Assembly (NCBI GenBank): GCA_019119265.1
Contig: DWXI01000183.1
Location: 1-32,458, forward strand
DNA: 32,458 bases
Source: Candidatus Mediterraneibacter intestinigallinarum
GTDB lineage: Bacteria > Bacillota > Clostridia > Lachnospirales > Lachnospiraceae
Direction of reading: 5' to 3'
Within the stretch, counting starts at the first letter, position 1. Every line of letters starts with the position of its first letter. Below, piece by piece: positions 7,179-14,448 of this stretch. The notes under the pieces are model-generated. The model was not told where the DNA came from, did not search any database, and saw nothing but the letters and a program-made list of their open reading frames with translations. The translations under genes and the position numbers were made by a program.

Positions 7179-7676
7179 ATGGATAGAAGGAGAAAGATAT
7201 TTCTGGCGCTAATGTGTTTGTGGATGATCTGTATTTTTGCTTTTTCGGCACGTTCTGGTGATGAATCAACGGATGACAGTTATCTGGCAGGCCGGGTCGT
7301 AGGGGAGTTGTTTGTGCCCGGATTTGATGAATGGAATGCGGAAAAGCAGCAGAAATTTGTGGAAAAGATCGATCATCCGGTGAGAAAAACCGCACATGCG
7401 ACAGAGTATGCTATATTGGGGATTTTAGCTGCAGGAGCCTGTATTACGACGAAGAAAAAGGGGTGGAAGACGGTATTGTTCCCGTGGGGGATCGCTACTG
7501 CCTATGCTGTGACAGATGAATTTCATCAATTGTTTGTACCTGGGCGGAGCGGACAGATGACAGACGTGATGATCGACAGTGGCGGAGCATTAGTCGGTCT
7601 TCTGGCATTGCATGTTATACGAATGTTTATAGAAAATAGAAAGCTTCAGAGAAATAAAAAACAGAGTGCGATCTAA
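7179..7676 (+). CDS. VanZ family membrane protein
   Basis: A 165-residue integral membrane protein of the VanZ-like family. It opens with a hydrophobic helix (residues ~8-23) ending in FSARSG, the family's first motif. Then come RKTAHATEYAILG (second conserved block), a third helix, and TDEFHQLFVPGRSGQMTDVM with IDSGGALVG leading into the last helix. VanZ itself gives low-level teicoplanin resistance in enterococci, but most chromosomal relatives have no proven function, so no resistance should be inferred here. The nearest ribosome site (AGGGAG, 7159-7164) is 14 nt from the ATG, so translation may be weak. It has its own promoter and no terminator of its own: its stop codon lies only 7 bp before the T-box promoter, so read-through would enter that leader. 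Confidence 0.88.
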   Translation: MDRRRKIFLALMCLWMICIFAFSARSGDESTDDSYLAGRVVGELFVPGFDEWNAEKQQKFVEKIDHPVRKTAHATEYAILGILAAGACITTKKKGWKTVLFPWGIATAYAVTDEFHQLFVPGRSGQMTDVMIDSGGALVGLLALHVIRMFIENRKLQRNKKQSAI

Positions 7677-7683
7677 TTTTCTA

Positions 7684-7711
7684 TTGACAAACCAGATTTT
7701 TGAGATATAAT
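7684..7711 (+). promoter_or_regulatory. Promoter of the T-box/cstA transcript
   Basis: Perfect TTGACA (7684-7689), 16-bp spacer, perfect TATAAT (7706-7711). Transcription would start near 7718, at the 5' end of the T-box leader. Confidence 0.88.
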
Positions 7712-7717
7712 GAAAGC

Positions 7718-8064
7718 GGATTGAAAAAAGCCAAAGCGAAGAACAGGACAGGACTCCCATGGTAACATGCTTTCAGAGAGTTTCCGGAAGGTGCGAGGAA
7801 ACAGCAGAGTCAGGGGAGCTATCACCTGCGAGCAGTCAGGGCGAAAGGAATCTGATGAGAGATACGGATGGCAGATCTGATTAACCCGGACCGGAATTCC
7901 CCCGTTATAGGGAAATCTGTTAAACCGCGATGTAAAACCGGATGGTAGGGATGCATATGCGGGAGACAGGACAGAGAGACCGGAAATATCCGGTAACAGA
8001 AGTGGTAACGCGGAGGAAACAGCTTCGTCTTCTGACAGAGTAATCTGGCAGAGGACGTTTTTTT
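7718..8064 (+). promoter_or_regulatory. T-box riboswitch leader controlling cstA, probable isoleucine (ATC) specifier
   Basis: A tRNA-sensing leader. Stem I has CAGG (7744-7747)/CCTG (7825-7828) below and CTCCC (7754-7758)/GGGAG (7814-7818) above an internal loop whose 3' side is CTATCA (7819-7824). The usual specifier position, three bases before the final purine, reads ATC (7821-7823, Ile). The distal part has AGAGAG and GGAAGGTGCGA between GTTTCC and GGAAAC arms, as in typical T-box stems. The T-box core AAGTGGTAACGCGG is at 8000-8013; its TGGT (8003-8006) would pair with a tRNA ending ACCA (discriminator A), which suits Ile, Leu or Tyr but not Ser. The terminator stem CGTCTTCTG/CAGAGGACG (8026-8034, 8049-8057) is followed by seven T (8058-8064). 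The specifier assignment is a manual fold. Confidence 0.93.
8026..8064 (+). terminator. T-box terminator hairpin
   Basis: Nine outer pairs (one G-U), an A/G mismatch, then CAGA/TCTG closing a GTAA tetraloop, directly followed by TTTTTTT. This is the default OFF structure, competing with the antiterminator that includes the T-box core at 8000-8013. Confidence 0.9.
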
Positions 8065-8076
8065 GTGCGATAAGCC

Positions 8077-8220
8077 CGGCAAGCGACTGCCGTGCTTGCA
8101 GGAGCAGGCATTTGCCGGGCAACGGACAGCGAACGGCTTTGACGTGAGCTGCTGCGGCAAGCGACTGCCGTGCTTGCAGGAGCAGGCATTTGCCGGGCAA
8201 CGGACAGCGAACGGCTTTGA
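8077..8220. repeat. Two identical 66-bp palindromic repeats (REP-like) between T-box and cstA
   Basis: Copy 1 (8077-8142) and copy 2 (8155-8220) are identical over 66 bp and separated by 12 bp, a 78-bp period. Each is internally structured: copy 1 with its flanks has arms GCCCGGCAA and TTGCCGGGC enclosing TGCC...GCT / AGC...GGCA. The repeats are markedly GC-richer than their surroundings. The arrangement resembles REP/BIME or MITE-type intergenic elements. A 62-codon frame across it (8063-8251) is simply a translated repeat, with GKRLPCLQEQAFAGQRTANG occurring twice. Confidence 0.9.
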
Positions 8221-8287
8221 TCCGAAAGCATCCGTAAAAGATGTTTTCTAACTTATTACAGTTTTCTTTAACAAAGGAGAGAGGATT

Positions 8288-9976
8288 ATGAGCACTTTAG
8301 TAATCGTGCTGATCGCCGCTGTATGTCTGATCGCAGCATATGCGCTGTATGGACGATGGCTGGCAAAGAAATGGGGAATCGACCCGAAGGCAAAGACACC
8401 CGCAGTTCTTCATAATGACGGACAGGACTATGTGCCGACAGACGGATGGACAGTATTTGCCCACCAGTTCTCGTCAATAGCTGGTGCAGGCCCTGTCACC
8501 GGAGCGATTCAGGCGGCGGCATTCGGATGGCTTCCGGTTCTTCTGTGGATCATCCTTGGCGGTATTTTCTTCGGCGCTGTTACAGACTTCGGGGCTCTGT
8601 ATGCAAGTGTGAAGAACGACGGTAAATCCATGGGACTTCTGATCGAGAAATATATCGGAAAAGCAGGACGTAAGCTGTTCCTAGGATTCTGCTGGCTGTT
8701 CTGTCTGATCGTTATCGCCGCGTTTGCAGATATGGTGGCTGATACATTTAACGCATATGTAGTGACAGACGGCGTGCAGACCCTTGCCGAAAATGCTACT
8801 GTAAACGGTGCGGCAGGAAGTATTTCTCTGTTTTTTATCCTGTTTGCGGTGGTATTCGGTGTGGTACAGCATAAAGTACATTTTACCGGATGGAAAGAAG
8901 TTGTGTTCGGACTGGTATGTACGGTGCTGGCATTTGTATTCGGTATGAATTTCCCGGTAATCCTTGGAAAAGATATGTGGGTATACATCGCATTTATTTA
9001 CATATTTCTTGCAGCGGTGCTGCCGATGTGGTTTGTGATGCAGCCGAGAGACTATATGTCCACATTTATGTTTATTGGAATGATTGCCGGAGCAGTGCTG
9101 GGGCTTCTGTTTGCACATCCGACAATGAATCTTCCGGCATTTACGGGATTCCAGAATGAGAGCCTGGGTACACTGTTCCCGATTCTGTTTGTAACGGTTG
9201 CATGCGGTGCGGTATCAGGATTCCACAGTCTGGTATCATCCGGCACTTCATCCAAGACGATTTCAAATGAGAAAGATATGCTGAAAGTCGGATACGGTGC
9301 AATGGTCCTGGAAAGTCTTCTGGCGGTTATCGCCCTGTGTGTAGCAGGCGCAGCAGCAGGTGCGGATGGAACGGCAGCGGTGGGTACACCGTTCCAGATT
9401 TTCTCATCAGGAGTTGCGGGCTTCCTTGAGATGTTCGGCATTCCGGTTTATGTAGCCCAGAGCTTTATGACGATGTGTGTATCAGCTCTGGCATTTACTA
9501 CACTGGATTCCGTCGCACGTATCGGACGTATGTCTTTCCAGGAGCTGTTCAGCACAGATGACATGGAACATGCAGAAGGCTGGAGAAAAATTCTGTGTAA
9601 TAAATACTTTGCAACAATAATTACTCTGGTATTCGGCTATATCCTGACACAGGTCGGATATTCCAATATCTGGCCTCTGTTCGGAAGTGCTAACCAGCTG
9701 TTGAGCGCGCTTGTTCTTATTACGCTGTGTGTATTCCTGAAAGTAACAGGCAGAACGCTCAAGACGCTTGTACCGCCGTTTGTGATCATGCTGATCGTGA
9801 CATTTTCAGCACTGGTGCAGAGGTTTATTTCTCTTGTAAAAGCATTTTCGGCCGGAACAGGAGTGTTCATGGTTGAGGGCCTGCAGCTTATCGTTGCTGT
9901 GCTTCTCATGATTCTCGGAGTAACGATCGTGCTTACTTCCGGAAAAGAGCTGATCAGGAAGAAAGCGGAAAAATGA
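8288..9976 (+). CDS. cstA: CstA family carbon starvation protein (peptide/pyruvate transporter)
   Basis: Integral membrane transporter of 562 residues with many hydrophobic segments. CstA homologues are linked to peptide uptake, and in enterobacteria to pyruvate uptake, during nutrient limitation. Recognised by the N-terminal YALYGRWLAKKWGIDP, then DGWTVFAHQFSSIAGAGPVTGAIQAAAFGW and TDFGALYASVKNDGKSMG, all characteristic of the family; later SGFHSLVSSGTSSKTI and LDSVARIGRMSFQEL also fit. It lacks the longer C-terminus of the ~700-residue E. coli protein, which is usual in Firmicutes. AAAGGAG lies 8 nt before the ATG. Expression should depend on the T-box upstream, so it is probably induced when an uncharged tRNA (Ile by my reading) accumulates, consistent with a role in amino-acid or peptide scavenging. 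A strong terminator follows. Confidence 0.95.
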   Translation: MSTLVIVLIAAVCLIAAYALYGRWLAKKWGIDPKAKTPAVLHNDGQDYVPTDGWTVFAHQFSSIAGAGPVTGAIQAAAFGWLPVLLWIILGGIFFGAVTDFGALYASVKNDGKSMGLLIEKYIGKAGRKLFLGFCWLFCLIVIAAFADMVADTFNAYVVTDGVQTLAENATVNGAAGSISLFFILFAVVFGVVQHKVHFTGWKEVVFGLVCTVLAFVFGMNFPVILGKDMWVYIAFIYIFLAAVLPMWFVMQPRDYMSTFMFIGMIAGAVLGLLFAHPTMNLPAFTGFQNESLGTLFPILFVTVACGAVSGFHSLVSSGTSSKTISNEKDMLKVGYGAMVLESLLAVIALCVAGAAAGADGTAAVGTPFQIFSSGVAGFLEMFGIPVYVAQSFMTMCVSALAFTTLDSVARIGRMSFQELFSTDDMEHAEGWRKILCNKYFATIITLVFGYILTQVGYSNIWPLFGSANQLLSALVLITLCVFLKVTGRTLKTLVPPFVIMLIVTFSALVQRFISLVKAFSAGTGVFMVEGLQLIVAVLLMILGVTIVLTSGKELIRKKAEK

Positions 9977-10000
9977 CAGAGAAACATTTTGCATAATAGA

Positions 10001-10055
10001 CAGGAAACTGCAGAAATTCTTAATTCTGAGAATTTCTGCAGTTTCCTGTTTTTTT
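10001..10055 (+). terminator. Terminator of cstA
   Basis: A perfect 20-bp stem (10001-10020 with 10029-10048), 8-nt loop, then TTTTTTT (10049-10055). Very strong intrinsic terminator 24 bp after the cstA stop. Confidence 0.97.
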
Positions 10056-10183
10056 AAAATCGAAGGGGCAGGTAGAAATCTGACACGGAGTGAGTTTCAG
10101 ATGTTATAATAAAAAAAATGCTGTACAGTACAATAAAAGCAGTAAAACAAAGCGGACGGTATAAGAAAAAGAGGAGAAGTAAT

Positions 10184-10372
10184 ATGAAACAAAAAGAACG
10201 GAGCAGTTGCGAGACATGTGCGTTTTATATATATGATGATGAGTATGAGGCATATCTGTGCGATATGAATATGGACGAGGACGATTATATGAGAATAATG
10301 TCTGACCGCTATTACCAGTGCCCCTACTATCGGAATGGGGATGAGTATGCTGTAGTTAGAAAACAGATGTAG
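10184..10372 (+). CDS. Small cysteine-containing DUF6472 family protein
   Basis: A 62-residue acidic, tyrosine-rich protein that I recognise as DUF6472. It has CETC near the N-terminus (residues 9-12), a third Cys in YLCDMN and a fourth in YQCPYYR, so four cysteines could bind a metal; the closing EYAVVRKQM is also typical. I chose the ATG at 10184 because GAGGAG (10171-10176) precedes it by 7 nt; an in-frame ATG at 10118 lacks a ribosome site. The next gene, a HAD phosphatase, begins 61 bp later and may be co-transcribed. Function unknown; small Cys4 proteins of this kind are common and conserved in Lachnospiraceae. Confidence 0.85.
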   Translation: MKQKERSSCETCAFYIYDDEYEAYLCDMNMDEDDYMRIMSDRYYQCPYYRNGDEYAVVRKQM

Positions 10373-10433
10373 GATCAGATATTCAGGAATGCAGAGACAA
10401 TCTGCGGATCATCAGATGCAGGAGGAAATTAAA

Positions 10434-11156
10434 ATGTTAACAGGCGCAAGAAAACAGGCAATATTATTTGATGTGGATGATACGCTTTATGATCAGACAG
10501 TACCTTTTAAAGAAGCTTATGCAGAATTTTTTGGCAAGAAGCCGGCTGTTCCTGCCGGAACAATTTATCCTGTTACAAGGAAATACAGTGATCAGGTATA
10601 TTTTCAGGCGTTGGCAGGGCACATTACAATGGAAGAAATGTACATATACAGAGTTCAGAAAGCATTTCAGGAGTTCGGCATCAGAATTACCGACGAAGAT
10701 GCACTTGGTTTTCAGAAGATTTATGCAGGACGCCAGCGTCAGATTCATATGTCGAAGAAAATGGAGGAGATACTTGAGTATTGTTCAGGAAAAACAGATT
10801 TGGGGATTATTACAAACGGACCTTCAGAGCATCAGTGGAATAAGGTGAAAAGCCTGCGGGTGGAGAGATGGATCCCTCATGAGAATATATTTGTGTCTGC
10901 AGATGTCGGAGCAGAGAAACCGCACAGGGAAATTTTTGAATACGCGGAACATGCCATGGGGCTGGAAGATGCGGAAGTATGGTTTGTCGGGGATGCGTAT
11001 GAACTGGATATTAAGGGTGCGGTGAAGATGGGATGGAATACAGTGTGGATGAATCGGAGAGATTATGAAAAACCGAAGGATCATATATTAGTGTGGGAAG
11101 AGGTGAGGACAGAACAGGAGCTTATGATTGCGGTGAAAAGATTTATTGACTGTTGA
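10434..11156 (+). CDS. HAD-superfamily hydrolase (YjjG-like phosphatase)
   Basis: Predicted Mg-dependent phosphatase of 240 residues. Motif I is FDVDDTLYD with nucleophile D13 and acid/base D15, motif II is the Thr of IITNG, motif III the Lys in GAEKPHREIF, and motif IV is VGDAYELDIKGA. The helical cap between motifs I and II (residues ~20-95) is of the C1 type seen in YjjG/haloacid-dehalogenase-like nucleotidases. The ATG at 10434 follows AGGAGG (10420-10425) by 8 nt; the longer frame from 10389 has no ribosome site. Substrate is not deducible; nucleoside monophosphates and sugar phosphates are typical for relatives. Confidence 0.9.
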   Translation: MLTGARKQAILFDVDDTLYDQTVPFKEAYAEFFGKKPAVPAGTIYPVTRKYSDQVYFQALAGHITMEEMYIYRVQKAFQEFGIRITDEDALGFQKIYAGRQRQIHMSKKMEEILEYCSGKTDLGIITNGPSEHQWNKVKSLRVERWIPHENIFVSADVGAEKPHREIFEYAEHAMGLEDAEVWFVGDAYELDIKGAVKMGWNTVWMNRRDYEKPKDHILVWEEVRTEQELMIAVKRFIDC

Positions 11157-11379
11157 AAGAGACAGGAAAATGGAATTGTCGGAGACGCAACCCAGGAGAA
11201 CACATTGGCACTTTACAGTTAAGAAGTTGCCAAGAAATGCCCGGAACAGCATCCTGAAATTGAATCTTACATATGCCTGTGTTAATATAGCAGTGCACAG
11301 CGGAGGGGGAAAATCCGCGTGAATGTTTGCAACAGTCTATCCCTGTCGGACGGACTGCTGCATATATTAGGAGGATGTT
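11157..11379 (+). other. Intergenic leader of ktrB with hairpins
   Basis: 223 bp with a probable promoter (11260-11288) and a roughly 85-nt leader. The leader has a GCGGA/TCCGC hairpin (11300-11318) with loop GGGGGAAAA, and a longer stem (11329-11337 with 11353-11361, one mismatch). AGGAGG (11369-11374) lies 5 nt before the ktrB start. Upstream of the promoter is another inverted repeat (TTGGCA/TGCCAA). I could not match it convincingly to the c-di-AMP riboswitch consensus. Confidence 0.45.
11260..11288 (+). promoter_or_regulatory. Probable ktrBA promoter
   Basis: TTGAAT (11260-11265), 17-bp spacer, TAATAT (11283-11288); each box matches consensus at 4 of 6 positions. It lies 91 bp before the ktrB start. 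Confidence 0.45.
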
Positions 11380-12765
11380 ATGGATAGACGGGAAAAAAGC
11401 CCCAGAAGAGTCAGACTGAATACAATGCAGATTGTAGCCCTGGGCTTTTTTGGAGTGATATTTTTGGGCGGCGTAATCCTGTGGCTGCCGATCTGTAATC
11501 AGAAGCCCATCGAATTTATCGATGCGCTGTTTACATCCGTGACATCGGTCTGTGTGACCGGACTTGTCACAGTGGTACCTGCAGAACAATACACCTTGTT
11601 CGGTCAGGTGGTAGTGATGATCCTCATCCAGATCGGAGGTCTGGGAGTGATCGCATGTATGGCGCTGTTTTTCCTTCTTTTAGGGAAAAAGATATCAATG
11701 AAGGGCAGGATCCTGATCCAGGAGGCTTATGGTTTGGATACTCTGTCGGGTCTTGTGAAGTTTATCATCCGCATTGTGCGGGGAACATTCATAGTAGAAG
11801 GGATTGGCGCAGTGCTTTTTTCATTTAAGTTTGTACCGGAGTTCGGACTGGCGAAAGGGATCTGGTACGGCGTTTTTCATTCTATTTCGGGATTCTGCAA
11901 TGCGGGAATTGATATTATCGGAAACAGCAGTTTTATGAAATATGTTGATTCACCGCTGGTGAGCCTGACGACAATGTTCCTGATCGTGATGGGCGGTCTC
12001 GGATTCCCGGTATGGCACGATATCTTTGTGACAGCGAAGAAAGGAGCGGGGGAGAAAGGCGCGCGAAGAAGAATCTTTACAAGGCTTGGCCTGCAGAGTA
12101 AAATTGTACTTACGATGACTGCTTTCCTGATCGTTTTCGGTACAGTCGGATATTTTCTGCTGGAGTTTAACAATCCGGAGACGATGAAAGACCTGAGTGT
12201 TCCGGAGAAGCTGCTGGCATCTGCGTTTCAGTCTGTGACGACCCGTACCGCGGGCTTTGCATCGGTCTCGCAGTCAGGGCTTACAGAAAGTTCCAGACTG
12301 CTGGGATGTATCCTGATGTTTGTTGGCGGTTCCCCGGCAGGTACGGCAGGAGGTATAAAGACGACGACATTTGCAATGCTGATTCTGACGATTATTTCTG
12401 TTCTGAGAGGACATAAGGATACAGAGTGTTTCGGAAGAAGAGTCGATATGGACAGTGTACGGTCGGCGCTTACGATCACCCTGATCACGTTTACCTGCTG
12501 GCTTACAGCTGTGGCGGCAATGTCGATTTTTGACCCGCAGACAGAATTCCTGAATCTGATGTACGAGGCTTCTTCAGCTATCGGTACAGTTGGTCTGTCA
12601 GCTGATCTGACGCCTCATCTGACACGCGCAAGCCATGTGGTACTGATGCTTCTGATGTATATAGGAAGAATCGGGCCTCTTACGATGGCGCTTGTATTCG
12701 CCGGAAAATCAAATAAGAGCGATAAATTCAGGGAACTGCCTGAGAAGAAGATTATGCTTGGTTAA
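11380..12765 (+). CDS. ktrB: TrkH/KtrB family potassium uptake membrane subunit
   Basis: Channel-like K+ translocating subunit of a Ktr system (possibly Na+-dependent), 461 residues. The protein shows the four-fold M1-P-M2 layout of the family. The selectivity-filter glycines are in SVCVTGL (G61), GFCNAG (G176), TTRTAG (G292) and AIGTVG (G405). The gating-loop region in the third repeat (GGSPAGTAGGIKTTT, ~316-330) is typical. Length and the absence of the longer TrkH N-terminus favour KtrB. It forms an operon with ktrA, 35 bp downstream, which encodes the matching cytosolic gating ring. Confidence 0.95.
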   Translation: MDRREKSPRRVRLNTMQIVALGFFGVIFLGGVILWLPICNQKPIEFIDALFTSVTSVCVTGLVTVVPAEQYTLFGQVVVMILIQIGGLGVIACMALFFLLLGKKISMKGRILIQEAYGLDTLSGLVKFIIRIVRGTFIVEGIGAVLFSFKFVPEFGLAKGIWYGVFHSISGFCNAGIDIIGNSSFMKYVDSPLVSLTTMFLIVMGGLGFPVWHDIFVTAKKGAGEKGARRRIFTRLGLQSKIVLTMTAFLIVFGTVGYFLLEFNNPETMKDLSVPEKLLASAFQSVTTRTAGFASVSQSGLTESSRLLGCILMFVGGSPAGTAGGIKTTTFAMLILTIISVLRGHKDTECFGRRVDMDSVRSALTITLITFTCWLTAVAAMSIFDPQTEFLNLMYEASSAIGTVGLSADLTPHLTRASHVVLMLLMYIGRIGPLTMALVFAGKSNKSDKFRELPEKKIMLG

Positions 12766-12800
12766 ACATAAAATATTAAAAACAGTAGGAGAGTAGAAAA

Positions 12801-13463
12801 ATGAGTAAACAATTTGCTGTACTTGGACTGGGAAGCTTTGGGTGGAGTGTGGCGCTGACACTGGAGAAGATGGGCGCAGATGTGCTTGTTGTCGATGAAT
12901 CTTTTGAGAAGATACAGGAAATCTCCGAACAGGTATCATATGCACTGAAAGCAGATGTGGCAGACCCGGAGGCACTGGAAGCGCTGGGGGGAAGAAATCT
13001 GGACGGAGCAGTGATTGCTGTCTCCGAGAACTTTGAAGCAAGCATTATGGCGACGATGCTCTGCAAAGAGATGGGGATTCCGATGGTCCTGGCAAAGGCA
13101 AAGGATAAGCTTCAGGGAACAATCCTTAAGAAAGTGGGCGCAGATTCAGTTGTATATCCGGAGATAGAGATGGGAAGCCGTGTGGCTAAGAATCTGGTTG
13201 CAAAAGAGTTTTCCGACTGGATTGAGCTGTCTGAAGACTACAGTATGGTTGAGGCTGTGGTTCCGGAGCCATGGCAGGGAAAATGCCTTGCAGACCTGAA
13301 GGTGCGTGAACGCTTCGGAATTAACATAGTAGGTATTATTATTAATAAGCAGGTAGACGTTACATTTGATCCGAACGAGCCTCTTCCGGCGAACGGAATC
13401 CTTATTATGATCGGAGCCAATGACGTCCTACAGAAATTCGATACAAAGAAGGAACGCAGATAA
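12801..13463 (+). CDS. ktrA: KtrA/TrkA regulatory subunit of potassium uptake
   Basis: Cytosolic RCK protein of 220 residues that assembles a nucleotide-sensing ring beneath KtrB. The RCK_N domain (residues 1-~125) starts with the Rossmann motif VLGLGSFG (G9-G14) and has the acidic VVDES at the end of strand 2, which binds the ribose of NAD(H)/ATP/ADP. The RCK_C domain follows (about 135-215, EAVVPEPWQGKCLADL through IMIGANDVLQKF); in Firmicute KtrA this domain binds c-di-AMP, which closes the channel. A GGAG-type site precedes the ATG. The stop codon is immediately followed by the start of the next gene. Confidence 0.95.
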   Translation: MSKQFAVLGLGSFGWSVALTLEKMGADVLVVDESFEKIQEISEQVSYALKADVADPEALEALGGRNLDGAVIAVSENFEASIMATMLCKEMGIPMVLAKAKDKLQGTILKKVGADSVVYPEIEMGSRVAKNLVAKEFSDWIELSEDYSMVEAVVPEPWQGKCLADLKVRERFGINIVGIIINKQVDVTFDPNEPLPANGILIMIGANDVLQKFDTKKERR

Positions 13464-14267
13464 ATGATCACTAGTACCGCGAATGCCCAGGTAAAAGAGC
13501 TGGTAAAACTGATGAAGAAAAGCCGTGCGAGAGATGAGGCGCAGGTGTTCCTGATCGAGGGCCCCCGGATGGCGGGAGAACTTTCTCAGGATCCGGGCTG
13601 GCGTACAAAAATCGAGAAGATCTATCTTTCGGAGAGCTATGCCGCAAAAAACAAGAGCGGGTGTGAATCACTTGATAATACTGCGCCGGTGGAAATACTT
13701 TCGGATCCGGTGTTCGCTCATGTATCCGGTACAAAGACGCCACAAGGTATACTCGCTGTTGTGAAAAGAAAGACATATAATATGTCAGATATTCTCGGAA
13801 ATGACCCGGAACACACCCATGTACTAATTCTCGATAATCTTCAGGATCCGGGAAATATGGGAACGATTTTCCGTACTGCAGAGGCAGCAGGGGTGACGGG
13901 GATTATCCTGAGCCATGACTGCGTGGATATTTATAACCCGAAGGTAGTACGCTCGACGATGGGAGCGGTGCTTCGTATGCCGTTCCTCTACGTGGATGAC
14001 CTGCCGGGAACGATTGGTGAATTGAAGACAGCAGGAATCAAGGTTTATGCAGCTCATCTGAGAGGAAAGAGAGCGTATGACCAGGAAGATTATAAAACGG
14101 GCTGCGCTTTTCTGATAGGAAATGAGGGAAACGGGCTGCGGGATGAGGTGGCGGAATGCGCGGATCATTTCGTGCTCATACCTATGCAGGGAAAGGCTGA
14201 ATCGCTGAATGCAGCGGTGGCTGCCGCTGTGCTCATGTTTGAAGCGGCCAGACAGAGAAGAAAGTAA
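13464..14267 (+). CDS. SpoU/TrmH-family RNA 2'-O-ribose methyltransferase
   Basis: SAM-dependent RNA ribose methyltransferase of 267 residues, trefoil-knot (SPOUT) class. The N-terminal substrate-binding domain (1-~100) contains the usual FLIEGPRM. The catalytic part has motif 1 NLQDPGNMGTIFRTAEAAG (125-143), motif 2 LIGNEGNGL (217-225) and motif 3 IPMQGKAESLNAAVAAAV (239-256), which build the knot that holds SAM. Related proteins are often annotated as 23S rRNA methyltransferases near pheS in other Firmicutes; the exact target nucleotide is unknown. The ATG directly follows the ktrA stop codon with AAGGA about 10 nt upstream, so it is translated with ktrBA. A terminator follows. Confidence 0.93.
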   Translation: MITSTANAQVKELVKLMKKSRARDEAQVFLIEGPRMAGELSQDPGWRTKIEKIYLSESYAAKNKSGCESLDNTAPVEILSDPVFAHVSGTKTPQGILAVVKRKTYNMSDILGNDPEHTHVLILDNLQDPGNMGTIFRTAEAAGVTGIILSHDCVDIYNPKVVRSTMGAVLRMPFLYVDDLPGTIGELKTAGIKVYAAHLRGKRAYDQEDYKTGCAFLIGNEGNGLRDEVAECADHFVLIPMQGKAESLNAAVAAAVLMFEAARQRRK

Positions 14268-14288
14268 AAAATGATATATAGATTTCTC

Positions 14289-14320
14289 AAAAGGATGTCT
14301 CTTATGGGACGTCCTTTTTT
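14289..14320 (+). terminator. Terminator of the ktrB-ktrA-rRNA methyltransferase operon
   Basis: AAAAGGATGTC (14289-14299) pairs with GACGTCCTTTT (14308-14318), one G-U pair and an 8-nt loop, ending in a T run (14315-14320). Confidence 0.92.
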
Positions 14321-14394
14321 GTTAGATAAATTACATATATTAATTGAAAAGTTGTTATATTTCACACAAAACAAAAGATTTCAAAAAAATAAAT

Positions 14395-14448
14395 GTAAAT
14401 ATTATAACAAATGTTATTGACATAACATTTAAAGAGTGATATATTTAC
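14395..14448. promoter_or_regulatory. Nested inverted-repeat operator over the nucleoside-operon promoter
   Basis: The inner palindrome has arms AAATGTTAT (14409-14417) and ATAACATTT (14422-14430), 4 bp apart. An extra ATAACA half-site lies at 14404-14409. The outer pair, GTAAATAT (14395-14402) and ATATTTAC (14441-14448), is centred within 2 bp of the inner one. The inner repeat overlaps the -35 box and the right outer arm overlaps the -10 box, a repressor-like geometry. The DeoR-type protein encoded at the operon end is the obvious candidate; this link is inferred. Confidence 0.7.
14417..14445 (+). promoter_or_regulatory. Promoter of the nucleoside catabolism operon
   Basis: Perfect TTGACA (14417-14422), exactly 17 bp, TATATT (14440-14445). 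Transcription would start near 14452, giving a ~67-nt leader before the deoC start. No other promoter of similar quality was seen until the deoR gene. Confidence 0.85.

Larger units (their letters stand above)
7677..8287. other. Long non-coding region: promoter, T-box leader and palindromic repeats
   Basis: The 611 bp between the VanZ-like gene and cstA contain no credible protein gene. They hold a strong promoter (7684-7711), a full T-box leader with terminator (to 8064), two copies of a 66-bp repeat (8077-8220) and the cstA ribosome site (8273-8279). Reading frames through this region are translations of RNA structure and repeats. Confidence 0.85.

Noticed and set aside
7179-7676. Glycopeptide-resistance gene vanZ
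   Set aside because: No other van genes are present and most chromosomal VanZ-family proteins have no link to resistance.
8077-8220. Possible CRISPR array
   Set aside because: Only two 66-bp repeats with a 12-bp gap, no unique spacers of normal size and no cas genes.
7673-8231. Minus-strand frames of 103-175 codons across the T-box region
   Set aside because: They are antisense to a structured leader RNA and run through the palindromic repeats; no start signals or family resemblance.
8063-8251. 62-codon frame with a repeated 22-residue unit, seemingly a small repeat protein
   Set aside because: It is the translation of two identical palindromic DNA repeats, starts in the T-box terminator U-tract and has no ribosome-binding site.
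11157-11379. c-di-AMP (ydaO/yuaA) riboswitch before ktrB
   Set aside because: A few words look similar, but the conserved 3' block of the consensus is absent and the order of elements does not fit; kept only as a weak finding.
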